Assembly (NCBI GenBank): GCA_014529385.2
Contig: CM043971.1
Location: forward strand, 61,889,209 to 61,953,208
Length of the DNA stretch: 64,000 bases
Reading direction: 5' to 3'
Origin: Adiantum capillus-veneris
Taxonomy: Eukaryota; Streptophyta; Polypodiopsida; Polypodiales; Pteridaceae
The position numbers were made by a program, and so were the translations under genes. This document shows positions 44,762 to 54,650 of the stretch, in pieces. The notes beneath the pieces are model-generated. The model was given only the letters and a program-made list of their open reading frames with translations, was not told the origin of the DNA and made no database searches. How positions within the stretch are numbered: position 1 is the stretch's first letter; the number at the start of each line of letters is the position of its first letter.

Positions 44762-45514
44762 CTAATAAACATTACAACATCAAGACGTCTTAAAGCGTGC
44801 CCACTCTCCGTAATTAATTTGCAATAAACTTGAATTTTCTATTCCAAAAGTTCAATTAGTTAAAACAAATCAGCTCAATAGAGATTGATGTTTAATGATG
44901 GAAGAATCTCAACCCTAGCTCAACCCACTCACACACTAGCCAGATAATGCATTAAGAGAAGGAAACTCCTAAAAGGGGACTCATACAGCGATTGGGAAGA
45001 ATCTCAACCCTAGCTCAACCCACTCACACACTAGCCAGATAGTGCACTAAGAGAAGGAAGAGTCAAGAAGGGGACTCATACAGCCAATCGCCGTAGTTAA
45101 GAAAGGGACTCCCTCCCAACTTCAAAGCTGAGGCTTTACATTCCTTTCTATATCCTATTACAATCAACTATCAGCCTGACCATGTCGCCAATACAACTCT
45201 CAACAAAACTACTTGACTTGAGGAACATTCCTAGAAGAGGGCGGCAGCTGAAGCCCATAATTCTGTCCATTGGAAGATTGTACACCAAATTAACACTCAG
45301 TAAACCTCACATTGTCTCATTGCGCTTCAAGCACCTCTCAAGGGTCAAGGCTCAAGCTCCCTCTCTGATCTCTCTATCTACCTCTTTATTTAGCAATCTA
45401 TTATTTGTTAAATAAATTATGCATCTCAAGTGAATGCCCACTGCGATCCTATTTGATTATGTTGTCATTTTATGTATTTAATTTACTTATTTGATATGAG
45501 CCTCGTCAGGCAAT
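44762..45514. repeat. Intronic DNA with a 95-bp tandem duplication
   Basis: Units 44901-44995 and 44996-45090 both start GAAGAATCTCAACCCTAGCT and differ slightly. The remainder (44762-44900 and 45091-45514) is AT-rich without a recognisable gene or element. Confidence 0.8.
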
Positions 45515-45691
45515 TGATGTGAGGGGTCTTGAAGTCCCCCCAAAAAGGTAAACAAGAAGCACTCTGCTGCCGTTGTAATAATTATATATTCATTGCCGGT
45601 TGGGTTGCTTTGAGCAAACTCTCTCTCTCTCACTCTCTCGTGCATTCTCCCTCTTTCTTTCCGCATCATCAACTTTGACATGGTATCAGAG
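45515..45691 (+). repeat. 5' LTR end and primer binding site of copia E
   Basis: An LTR probably begins TGATGTGAGGGGTC near 45515 (start uncertain) and ends ACTTTGACA at 45680. TGGTATCAGAG follows at 45681-45691. The U5 side contains CTCTCTCTCTCACTCTCTC. Confidence 0.75.
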
Positions 45692-46024
45692 TTTCATGCT
45701 CCACAAATGTGGGGGAGCATGAAGGAGAAGAGAAAAGAGGGTCTATTCAGCTGTCTACTGTGTTACACAGCGTTCTAATAATGCAGGTGACTCATCAGCA
45801 AAAAATTAACACTATCAGAAGTTTTTCAAGTGGTGGCTAACGTTTAATAAGACACCATGCTACTGCTAAGTAGAGTTGATCCAGATACTTTTTGAAATAA
45901 CTATGTCTCATGCAGTCATGCTCTGCCGGCATTCTCTAGACCCAAGCCCACGATGGTTTCCCCGTGTTCGAACATCAACAATAAACGAACTGGAGACAAC
46001 TATGCTCAGTGGACATTGATCATG

Positions 46025-46093
46025 TGTAACGGGACGGCACCACGTGCCAATTTTAAAGGACAGAGACTATTAGCACCTCATAACAATTGAACA

Positions 46094-46145
<52 letters not shown>

Positions 46146-46700
46146 CCACACGAGACACGGAATGATGGAGCTCCAATCCCACACGGCATTGGCCCCAAAC
46201 TCTGGCGCCCCTTTTGGTATTTCTTTATATTGCTCTAGCAAGGTTACTTCTTCTTGGACTCTGCTATGCTCCTCTGCAAGGCAGGATGCTAGAAAGGCAG
46301 CCTAGTATACATATTTAAAGGCCCTTGGCCTCTCCAAAAGCATCTGGTATGAAAAGCAAGATATCCAAAAGCATCTGGTCCAAAAGCTCACACTCATGTG
46401 CCTGTCCGTAAAGCGCTGCCATGTCATCCTCTGTCTCCGAATTCACCGGTTGATCCATACAAGCTACGACGCCATCTTCCCTATGCAATTTTGATGGAGT
46501 CCTGCTTTACTTAGGGTTTAGGCCCCTCAGCCGAGATCTGGAAGTTGTTTAGGGTTAGGATTTAAGTTTGGGGTTTTAGGCCCCTCGGTTATCTTTTGCA
46601 AGTTGGGTTCTCTTCTTCTGCCTCTAGGTTTTAAGCCCCTCGGCCGGCTTCAGTAAGTTGGTCAAATCTTCAAGGTTTGCCACGTCAGCAGTTTGTGACA
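46025..46700 (-). repeat. Solo gypsy LTR 1 (676 bp)
   Basis: Plus strand TGTAACGGGACGG to CAGTTTGTGACA, flanked by perfect TCATG duplications (46020-46024 and 46701-46705). Same LTR group as G1/G2: it carries TGGCGCCCCTTTTGGTATTT with the TATA-like run. A GA tract of about 44 bp (46099-46142) lies near its U5 end. Created by recombination between the two LTRs of a former element. Confidence 0.93.
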
Positions 46701-46711
46701 TCATGCACCTG

Positions 46712-47377
46712 TGTCACAAACTGCTGACGTGTCAAGCCTTGAAGAATGGAGCCAACTTGCAGATCACGGCCGAGGGGCCTAAACCCTAAGAACAAGCAAC
46801 AGCAGCAGAAGAAGTCCTACCAACTTATGGGACCCCATCCGATGGGGCCCAAGTGACCTAAAGGAATTAAAATAAAGCTGGACCCTCACACAACGTAGAA
46901 TCTGATTACGTGGCAATTGTACGAAAAACCTTGATTTTGCGCTGACATGATGACGTGGCATACCGTACGGATTTCCGCGTTTTGCCTTGACTACTGACGT
47001 GGAAGTTGTACGGATTTCCGTGATTTACGCTGGTAGCTTTTGGGCATTGCTTTTGGATCAGATGCTTTTAAGTTTGAAGGCTTTTCATGTAAAACTGCTT
47101 TTGGGGCCTAGGGCCTTTAAATATGAGGCCATGGGCTCATTCTCTGGCATGCTTCTTAGAGAAGGTGCAGAGTCTGGAGTATCCGCTTGTACTGTGTTGA
47201 TGCAATATAAAGAAATACCAAAAAGGGGCGCCAAGGTTTGGGGCCAATACTCTCTAGGGTGGAATTCCGCCACTCCGTGTTGCGTGTTGTCTCTCTCTCT
47301 CAATTCAGTTGTTATTGAAGTGCTAAAAAGCTTGTTCAATCTGTTCTTTTCTGGCACGTGGTGCCCGTCTTGTGACA
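46712..47377 (+). repeat. Solo gypsy LTR 2 (666 bp), head to head with LTR 1
   Basis: Begins TGTCACAAACTGCTGACG and ends CCCGTCTTGTGACA. CCTG lies at 46708-46711 and 47378-47381 (ACCTG if the final A is shared), the target duplication. Contains CAATATAAAGAAATACC and GGGGCGCCAAGG near 47205-47240. Confidence 0.9.
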
Positions 47378-47828
47378 CCTGTGGTCTCTACGCAAAAGCT
47401 TGTGGGATATAGTCGACAGCACAAGACCCGTGAGCTCGGACCATTACAAGTGGACTCGAGTCTAGACTTCAAGATGACAAGTTTATTCAATCATGTGTTG
47501 ATTAAGATGCGAGTAATGTGAAGGCGATGTCAACCATTGTTCAGGCACTCACAAGGACATCTCTTCCACGTACATGCTATGCAAACTGCTGGTGAAATGT
47601 CGTCAAAGCTCAGACATATGTTTGATCGCGACTCTACAATGCGAGCGGTCACCCTTCTTGCATAGTTACTTTCCATGCCTGGACTTCCATGCATTCAATT
47701 TTTATGAAGACAAAGGTCATCTATAACCTGCCTGTACACCGTAGAGGGCAGTACTAATTCAATTACCTATTAACTTTACACAGAGCACTTGAAAGAAAAG
47801 AGCACACAGATGCGTCCAGTGGCTAGAA

Positions 47829-48141
47829 TGTCACTATGCACACGAGACCGACGCCTTGTAGGCCCCAAAGACTGGTGCCCCTTTCGGTATTTTTTTATTC
47901 AATTGAAAATAAACAATCCAATCACTTAGATCAAAGTCTCGCAAAGCTGTCCAAACCTGGCACGAGCTGAAATTGCAGGTTTCTGACCCAATTTCGGTAG
48001 CATGACGACGCCAAAACCTCTGTAAGCCAAAAGTGCCTATCTAGGACGGATTCCCTCACAATTTAGAAGCTTTCTAGCGAACTGTGACAGAATTTCAGCG
48101 TGCTGTAATTTTCTGTTTTTCCACTGTAGGGTGCCCAAAAC
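47829..48141 (-). repeat. Older gypsy LTR remnant, left part
   Basis: Begins TGTCACTATGCACACGAG and contains GGCCCCAAAGACTGGTGCCC and CTTTCGGTATTTTTTTATTC, the core-promoter block of the gypsy LTR group in minus orientation. LTR 3 is inserted in it at 48141, and similar sequence (CAGCAGGCTGTAATTCTCTG) continues to about 48900. Its outer end is unclear. Confidence 0.65.
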
Positions 48142-48722
48142 TGTCACACTCTTGGTCACCTCCAAGACGGGAATCTGACACGACACACGAGAGAATCACT
48201 TAAAATACTTCACAACTTTAAAATCACAATTCAATTTGGTTAACACACGCCCGGTGTAGTTCCGTGCCCAGAGAGATTGGCCCCAAAGACTGGCGCCCCT
48301 TTCGGTATTTCTTTTACATTAATGTTTGAGCAAAGTGCAACTCCCGAAGGGGTCCTCTACTCTCAGACTTTGAGGCCATATGCTATGAAAAGTGAGGCCC
48401 TTGGACTTCTTTTATTCTTACAAGGGATGCCAAAAGCAGAGCCCCAAAAGCAATTAAACTCAAAAGCAAACTGCCCCAAAAGCAATTGGTCCTCAAAAAC
48501 TGCCAAAAAAGCATCAGTGTAAATTTTGAAAATCCGTACAGGCTGACACGTCGTCAGCTAGCGCAAAAAGCGGAATTCTGTACATTGCCACGTCAGCCTG
48601 CCAACGCGTTTTGCGGGGGTCCGTACTGCTGCCACGTGGCACTGCTTTTGTACAATCTATCACGTCAGCACATCTGTTGTGTGCGTGTCCAGGCAGTGTT
48701 GCCACGTCATCATTTTGTGACA
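48142..48722 (-). repeat. Solo gypsy LTR 3 (581 bp)
   Basis: Plus strand TGTCACACTCTTGG to CATCATTTTGTGACA, flanked by perfect AAAAC duplications (48137-48141 and 48723-48727). Contains the group block GACTGGCGCCCCTTTCGGTA. Confidence 0.93.
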
Positions 48723-49673
48723 AAAACCGAGTACACGCATCCCAAAGTTTTCCCGAGGCTCCCTGGCGTTTCCTTGCAGTTTAGGTGCGAAACCCTAAAC
48801 CTGCAGAAAAACACAGCAGGCTGTAATTCTCTGTTTTGGATCGTTTTTAGCGGAGCAAACACGTTTGCGCGTGTCGCCAGGGCTCCTGCATGCAATGGGA
48901 CAGTTCTCTTGTAATTTGGACGAGTTCTCACGCAAGAAAACTCTCCAAACAATTAGCTAATCCGGTTCCTATTCAGAAGGCTCTTGCCTTGGCAAACGCG
49001 CATAAAACTGTACATAATCATATAAATAGCCCAACTAGTGGGGCATTACCATATGTGCAAAAGGGGGGGAGAGATGCACAAGAGCAAATCATCGCGCTAC
49101 ATGATACAGAGGAGAAGGCAAGCTTTCCATTAAAGCTGTGATCGCCTACACCCACTACTCACACACACTGTAGGTCACAAAAATCAAAAATCAGCCTTCT
49201 CTCTAATTTGGGCACCCCCCTTGCTGAGGTGCCTTGCAAGTGGCTCTGCTAATGCCAAGTGTCCAGTTTGCCCCTTTGGTTGAATTTCCTAGTTCCCACC
49301 AACTTATAAAGTTTTAAGTGACTTGCCGAGTGGCCAAGATTTCCTTATGGCGCACACAGGCTTCCATACTCATGAGAATTCAGTGCTAACTGGCCCGACC
49401 AGTCCTAGACTGACAGACCTAGATTCCCAATGTGAGAAACCAATTCGGCCGAAGCCGTTTCACACTCGCCATGCAATGTCCACTTGCACCTTTTCAAGGG
49501 TTCCGAGGAAAACAAGTAAAAAGAAAATAAATAAGAATATGTAGTACATATTTAGAGAAGGCAACAAAAATTATACACCTCTTGGTGATATCATCCATGA
49601 TCAAATCAAACTATGGACAATGCATTGACTGGTTGGTACTTACGAAGTTTCCTGAGGAGTACGAGATGGTGGT
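48723..49673. other. LTR remnant and unassigned intronic DNA
   Basis: 48723-48900 looks like the rest of the older LTR. Beyond it, a TATA-like CATATAAATAGCCC near 49019 with purine-rich sequence after it could be part of another LTR, but no partner or primer binding site was found. No gene. Confidence 0.45.
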
Positions 49674-50065
49674 TGTTAGTACCTCACCACATCCATCCTG
49701 CACATGACATGACACAAGCTATACTCGCACAAAGACGAGCATAGAGAGTGGACATCAGACTCACCTCCCAGCCATAGAGCCAATACGGTCTCACCCTCGA
49801 GCCTAAGAGCCTACAGCTAACGGGCTAGCCTCCTACCGCAAGGACTGGTCTCCCATACCACCAAGCCAACAGGGTGAGTAGGTGGAGCTGCCAAGGGTCT
49901 AGAGTCCAAGTGTGGTGATCACACAAGATGTCTCACAAATGAGACCTCATTCCTATTTATAGGACTTCTTAACCACCCTTAAATTAAGGGGACGTTCACA
50001 CGCAAGGTCAGCTCACACTGGCCGACATATTGCAAGCGCCCATCCTGATGTCTGGGGACGTAACA
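49674..50065 (-). repeat. 3' LTR of a different gypsy family (392 bp)
   Basis: Plus strand TGTTAGTACCTCACC to GGGGACGTAACA, giving inverted TGTTA/TAACA ends. A purine tract (minus AAAATAAGAGGGGG) adjoins at 50066-50079. It does not match the LTR at 50684-52267, so the two ends of this composite come from different families. Confidence 0.75.
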
Positions 50066-50594
50066 CCCCCTCTTATTTTAAATTGTTGTCCTCAATGATA
50101 TCTTTGGTTATAAAATCGAGAAAACGACTACGGCGATGGTAGTCCCAAGACATAGCAATCACACTAGACCTCAAGGTTTTTAGCTCGAAAAGAGACACCT
50201 ACTGAGAGATGTCAAGAAACTTCAAGTTATAATCTGCTAGGGTTTCCATGGCAAGCATTTCAGAATACCCCGCTCGGCCAGAAGTTGCACTCCGAAGGAA
50301 GATGTCAGAAACCATATAACTTCGGGCAAAAAAATTTCTTGAAAGCTTGCCAAGTCCTTGGAGTGTGTGCCTTGGTAGCTATAGACATCAACATGTGCAT
50401 GGCACTGCTTTTGAGAAAAACAATGACTCGAAACAAATCTTGGATCCTTCTTTGCAAGTGATCTTTTTGGCTTATGCCCTGTAAGACATGAGCGGTGAAG
50501 ACGGGAGCACGCCCGATGCGCGATGTATGAAGGGTGGGAGTGGCTAATAAGTCCGGGGTCGGGACCTGAAGATACTTCAAATAAAATTCCAGTA
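50066..50594 (-). pseudogene. Joined internal remnants: pol end of one gypsy, gag start of another
   Basis: Next to the purine tract the minus strand reads IIEDNNLK followed by a stop, as at the end of some gypsy pol genes. From about 50240 rightward the sequence instead matches the leader and gag start of the G1 family: AHTPRTWQAFKKFFCP, and a roughly 100-bp block shared with 118-240 (CTTATTAGCCACTCCCACCC on the minus strand). The breakpoint is near 50200-50240. Confidence 0.55.
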
Positions 50595-51390
50595 GACTTT
50601 TGGAAGTGCCGGTTTGCTCTATCTGCTCTTTGGTAGGACCGGTATGCTTTCAAAAAAGCACACGCCTGATGCTCTGATACCACTGTCACAAGACAGGCAC
50701 CACGTGCCAGTAGAAAAGAACAGACTGAACAGACTTTTAGCACTTCAATAACAATTGAACTGAGAGAGAGAGAGAGACGACACACGACACGAAGTGGCGG
50801 AATTCCACCCGAGAGAGTATTGGCCCCAAACCTTGACGCCCCTTTCGGTATTTCTTTATATTGCATCATCAGACTTTTGAAAGTGCCGGTTTGCTCTGTC
50901 TGCTCTTTGGTAGGACCGGTATGCTTTAAGAAAAGCCGTGCCAATAGAAAAGAATAGACTGAACAGACTTTTAGCACCTCAATAACAATCGAACAGAGAG
51001 AGAGAGAGAGAGAGAGAGAGACGACACGTGACACGGAGTGGCGGAATTCCACCCCAGAGAGTATTGGCCCCAAACCTTGACGCCCCTTTCGGTATTTCTT
51101 TATATTGCATCATCAGACTTTTGGAAGTGCCGGTTTGCTCTGTCTGCTCTTTGGTAGGACAGGTATGCTTTCAAAAAAGCACACGCCTGATGCTCTGATA
51201 CCACTGTCACAAGACAGGCACCACGTGCCAATAGAAAAGAACAGACTGAACAAACTTTTAGCACTTCAATAACAATTGCACTGAGAGAGAGCGAGACAAC
51301 ACGTGACACGGAGTGGCGGAATTCCACCCCAGAGAGTATTGGCCGCAAACCTTGACGCCCCTTTCGGTATTTCTTTATATTGCATCATCA
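50595..51390 (-). repeat. Tandem triplication of core promoter, U5, primer site and leader
   Basis: Three units: 50595-50871, 50872-51115 and 51116-51390. On the minus strand each starts in the LTR at TGATGATGCAATATAAAGAA, runs through U5, the LTR end, the primer binding site and about 76 bp of leader, and stops at AAAAGTC. The middle unit has lost about 33 bp including the primer site and LTR end. The primer sites are at 50671-50682 and 51192-51203. Each unit has a GA tract. Confidence 0.93.
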
Positions 51391-52267
51391 AAGTACAAGC
51401 CGGTACTACAGACTCTACACCTTCTCCAGGAAGCATGCCAGAGAATGAGCCCATGGCCTCATATTTAAAGGCCCTAGGCCCCAAAAGCGGTTTTACATGA
51501 AAAGCCTTCAAACTCAAAAGCATCTGGTCCAAAAGCAACGCCCAAAAGTGCCAACGTAATTTACGAAAATCCGTACAGCCTGCCGCGTCAGCATGTCAAC
51601 GCAAAACGAGGAAATCTGTACAGTCTGCCACGTCAGCATTGCCAACGTGATTTCCAAAGCGTCAGTACTGCTGCCACATCATCAGCTGCGCGTGTGTGTG
51701 GGTGGGTCCTGCTTTATTTTAATTCCTTTATGTCAATGGAGCCCCATCGGACGGGGTCCCCATAAGTTTTCTTTCTTCTGTTACTTGTTCTTCTTAGGAT
51801 TTAGACCCCTCGGCTAGGACCTGCAAGTTGGCTCCATTCTTCGGGGCTTTGACACGTCAGCCAATGTAACTGGGAATGGGCAAAACACAGCCTAAACGTT
51901 TCGAAACGACATTCTGGACAAGTCTCATTCCCAAAACGGAGTCGGGAATGGAAGCCGTTCCGGAACGCAGTGTAACCGGAACGGTGTTCCAGAATATGAG
52001 GCGGAAAGTAGACATTTGGGGACAAAAAAGTTGACTTTTGCGGGACAGATTTGGGTTGTTTGGGGAACATATTTGGTGCAATTTGAGGGCAGGTTTGAAG
52101 GCAGATTTGGGGGCAGTTTTTGGGTTGTTTAGGAGTTTATTTGGGACTAAGCTGAATGGAGGTAGTTCACGCCTTACTTTAGCCGATCGTTCCGGGCCCC
52201 CCTCCTCCTCCCCGTTCCGAACCCTCCCGTTCCCGTTCTAGGTAACTATGACGTCAGCAGTTTGACA
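50684..52267 (-). repeat. 5' gypsy LTR carrying the triplication and a MITE
   Basis: The LTR runs from its U5 end at 50684 (TGTCACAAGACAGG on plus) through the repeated units to TCAGCAGTTTGACA at 52267, which on the minus strand matches the start of LTR 2 (46712). The 389-bp MITE at 51862-52250 is inserted near that end. Without the extra units and the MITE it would be about 680 bp. Confidence 0.85.
51862..52250. mobile_element. hAT-type MITE, 389 bp
   Basis: Flanked by perfect 8-bp duplications ACGTCAGC (51854-51861 and 52251-52258). Ends are imperfect inverted repeats: left CAATGTAACTGGGAATGGG, right end complement CATAGTTACCTAGAACGGG. Eight-bp duplications with CA...TG ends are typical of hAT transposons. 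It has no transposase frame, so it is non-autonomous. Deleting it with one duplication restores the LTR sequence seen in LTR 2. Confidence 0.88.
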
Positions 52268-52371
52268 CCAGCGGGGCACCCACTTCCAACATCTAATGTA
52301 CTGACAGGTCTTGTGGTTGATGGTAGTCATGGGGGGCTGATCGCCCCCTCTCACATCTTGCATTTGTGTCT

Positions 52372-52454
<83 letters not shown>
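52268..52454 (+). repeat. Spacer and (CT)n tract before LINE E
   Basis: About 105 bp of unassigned sequence, then about 81 bp of CT dinucleotides (52374-52454) directly joined to the LINE coding sequence. Confidence 0.9.
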
Positions 52455-52458
<4 letters not shown>

Positions 52459-54650
52459 TGTCTGATCGACCAGACACGGGTGAGGAAGAGGAGATTATAT
52501 TGCTGCTTCGTTGACTTCCGCAAAGCATTTGACACAGTACCTAGAGAGAGACTTTTCCGATGTCTGGCTGCGCTTGGGATTGGAGAGGAGAGATCTATGC
52601 ATTGTATGAGCATGTATCTGGCAGAGTGAGATGCCCGGGTGGATTATCTGACACCCTTGTGAGCACCATTGGTGTGAAACAAGGTTGCCCCCTATCACCT
52701 ACACTCTTTGGTCTATACATTGACGAGATTGAAGACTTCATCTTGCACAGGGGTGGAGAGGGTGTGGATATTGCAAGGACTACTGTACACATACTCTTAT
52801 ATGCAGATGATATTGTCCTGATGTCAGAGACGGCAGAGGGACTACAACTACATTTGCAGGCCCTGGATGATTTCTGCTCACAGAGAGGACTCACGGTGAA
52901 CCTTGGCAAGACCAAGGTTCTCATATTTCATACATCGGCTCAGATTCGCCGACAGAGTAGATTTACAGTAGTTGGAGGGGATATAGAGGTGACAGGCTCA
53001 TATGTATATCTGGGGGTTACATTCACCGCAGCATCAGGGACCTTCTCCATGACATAGGCAGCCAGAGATAGACTTACCAGAGGATACGCATCACTAGCTC
53101 TGATGGAGAGACAGTGCCACCAGGCCCACTTCCAGGAGCCCCGGACGAAGGGGTGGCTCTTTGACACACTGGTCACACCTGCACTCATGTATGCCTCGGC
53201 CATTTGGGGACCGGAACTGGCAGACTCAGTATGGACAAAGATAGAGAGGCCACAGATTATTATGATCTCCAAGATGATTCGCAGCAAGCCATCAGTTCCA
53301 CACGACATTATTAGAGCTGAGCTGGCTGCACCACTGATGTTGGTAGAGGCACTCTTTCAGACTGTTTGCCTTCTTCGCAGATTCAAAGATATGGATCCAG
53401 ATAGGATCTCTCATAGAGCCTTCATTGCATCTAGAGAGATGGCACAGGCAAGGGACACTAGCTCATGGTATGCCCAGACAAGAGATTGGCTAGCTTAGCA
53501 CGGTTTTGATATCGATAGACTACCACCACTCCAGTATGACACCCAGGCCCCGACCTATACCCTCTCACGCTCTGAGCGGAATAGGGTCATCAGACAGGAG
53601 ATATGGCATACATATATTCAGAGGACATGGCGCAGGCCCACAGAGTCACAGACACCCTACCTCCTAAAATGCTATATTACTATGAGCATTTTCTGAGGTT
53701 CTCAGAGCAGGGATTCATTGAGATTCCATTATACATGCAAGAGTACATGCCACACCGACTTCGGGTCAACATTGGCCAGCTACGAGTGTCATCACATCAG
53801 CTAGAGATTGAGAGTGGCAGAGCCAGAGGCATACCACGAGAGGAGCGTACATGCCGGATTTGCCAGACGGAGGTGGAGAGTGAGGAGCATTTTGTCATGA
53901 GATGCCCAGCATATACAGAGCTGAGAGAGAGATATGGCATTGGAGACTCATTACAGCAGCATATGATAGGTCGAGAGCAGAGGAGGTTTGGCCAGTTCCT
54001 GGTTGTGGCTTTAGAGGTTCGAGAGCAGTTGTTACAGCCACGCCAGAGTCAAGATAGCAGGACACAGACTACCATCACACAGTTTTTCCAACGAGCAGGG
54101 CCAGACCCCCCCACACTACCTACACAAAGTAGAGGGCTTACCCTTCTGCAGGCAGAGTCTCAGAGGGCACGTCGGAGACCGAGGCTCCCAGGATACACGA
54201 CACATGGGTGTCACCAGAGGGAGATCTCGAGGATACTAACCTTACACCATCGGTATCTAGAGCAGAGTCATGTACCAGCACCAGGAGATCCAGCATTCCA
54301 GGGATACCTGAGCAAGCCACCACCGATGTACCACATTCTCTACCCTACATATGTTGCTTGTTTTTAGATACCCTCCCTATCATCTCATGGTGGTATCACC
54401 TTGCAGCCCCTAGTTGAGCCTGATGATGCGTGAGCACACCTCGACACGAGGACCCACACTATACATTGTACACCACATGCACTACCCTACCACACCCTTT
54501 TGCATAGTATAGGCTCATTTCAGTTTGTACCCTTTTCTTATTTTCTGATGCCTAGAGCATCAACACATGTATATCATATTGTCTCATAGGTCGAGTTCGG
54601 CCTTTCGAAGACGTTAATAAAGCTTTCTTTCTTTCTTTCTCTCTCTCTCT
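52455..54650 (+). mobile_element. 5'-truncated LINE E
   Basis: Starts abruptly inside the RT domain after the CT tract and ends with GTCTCATAGGTCGAGTTCGG, TTTCGAAGACGTTAATAAAG and a (TTTC)n(TC)n tail at 54626-54650. The 3' end matches that of LINE F. AACATCT occurs at 52287 and 54649 and could be a short target duplication if the CT tract belongs to the insertion. Confidence 0.88.
52474..54367 (+). pseudogene. LINE E ORF2 C-terminal part (RT and tail)
   Basis: Frames in order: YCCFVDFRKAFDTVPRERLF (first catalytic Asp), VKQGCPLSPTLFGLYI, ILLYADDIVLMSE (catalytic Asp pair), LTVNLGKTKVLIF and GSYVYLGVTF. A TAG at 53055 and a frameshift near 52600 follow or precede these. Then TLVTPALMYASAIWGPE, a stop at 53496, and a last frame (53603-54367) with a zinc-finger-like CRICQTEVESEEHFVMRC. 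The finger plus HFV..C pattern is common at the end of non-LTR ORF2 proteins. The endonuclease half is missing. Confidence 0.88.

Larger units (their letters stand above)
45900..47828 (+). pseudogene. Gag remnant of copia E, hit by two solo LTRs
   Basis: Before the first LTR the frame reads KRTGDNYAQWTLIM, a gag N-terminal signature of copia elements. After the second LTR it continues LWSLRKSLWDIVDST at 47378. Removing both LTRs and their target duplications joins these in one frame. Further gag-like sequence (MQTAGEMSSKLRHMFDRDST) follows near 47580-47640 with stops and frameshifts. No protease or RT of this element is seen. Confidence 0.82.

Noticed and set aside
46025-47377. One inverted-repeat (foldback) transposon formed by both LTRs
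   Set aside because: Each LTR has its own target duplication and TG...CA ends, so two separate insertions fit better.
50237-51073. Minus-strand open frame of 278 codons
   Set aside because: It runs through triplicated LTR and primer-site units; the repeats SIVIEVLKVCS and SLSLS come from LTR DNA, not a gene.
50595-51390. CRISPR-like array
   Set aside because: Units are about 275 bp, contain LTR and primer-site sequence, and have no short regular spacers; this is a eukaryotic retrotransposon duplication.
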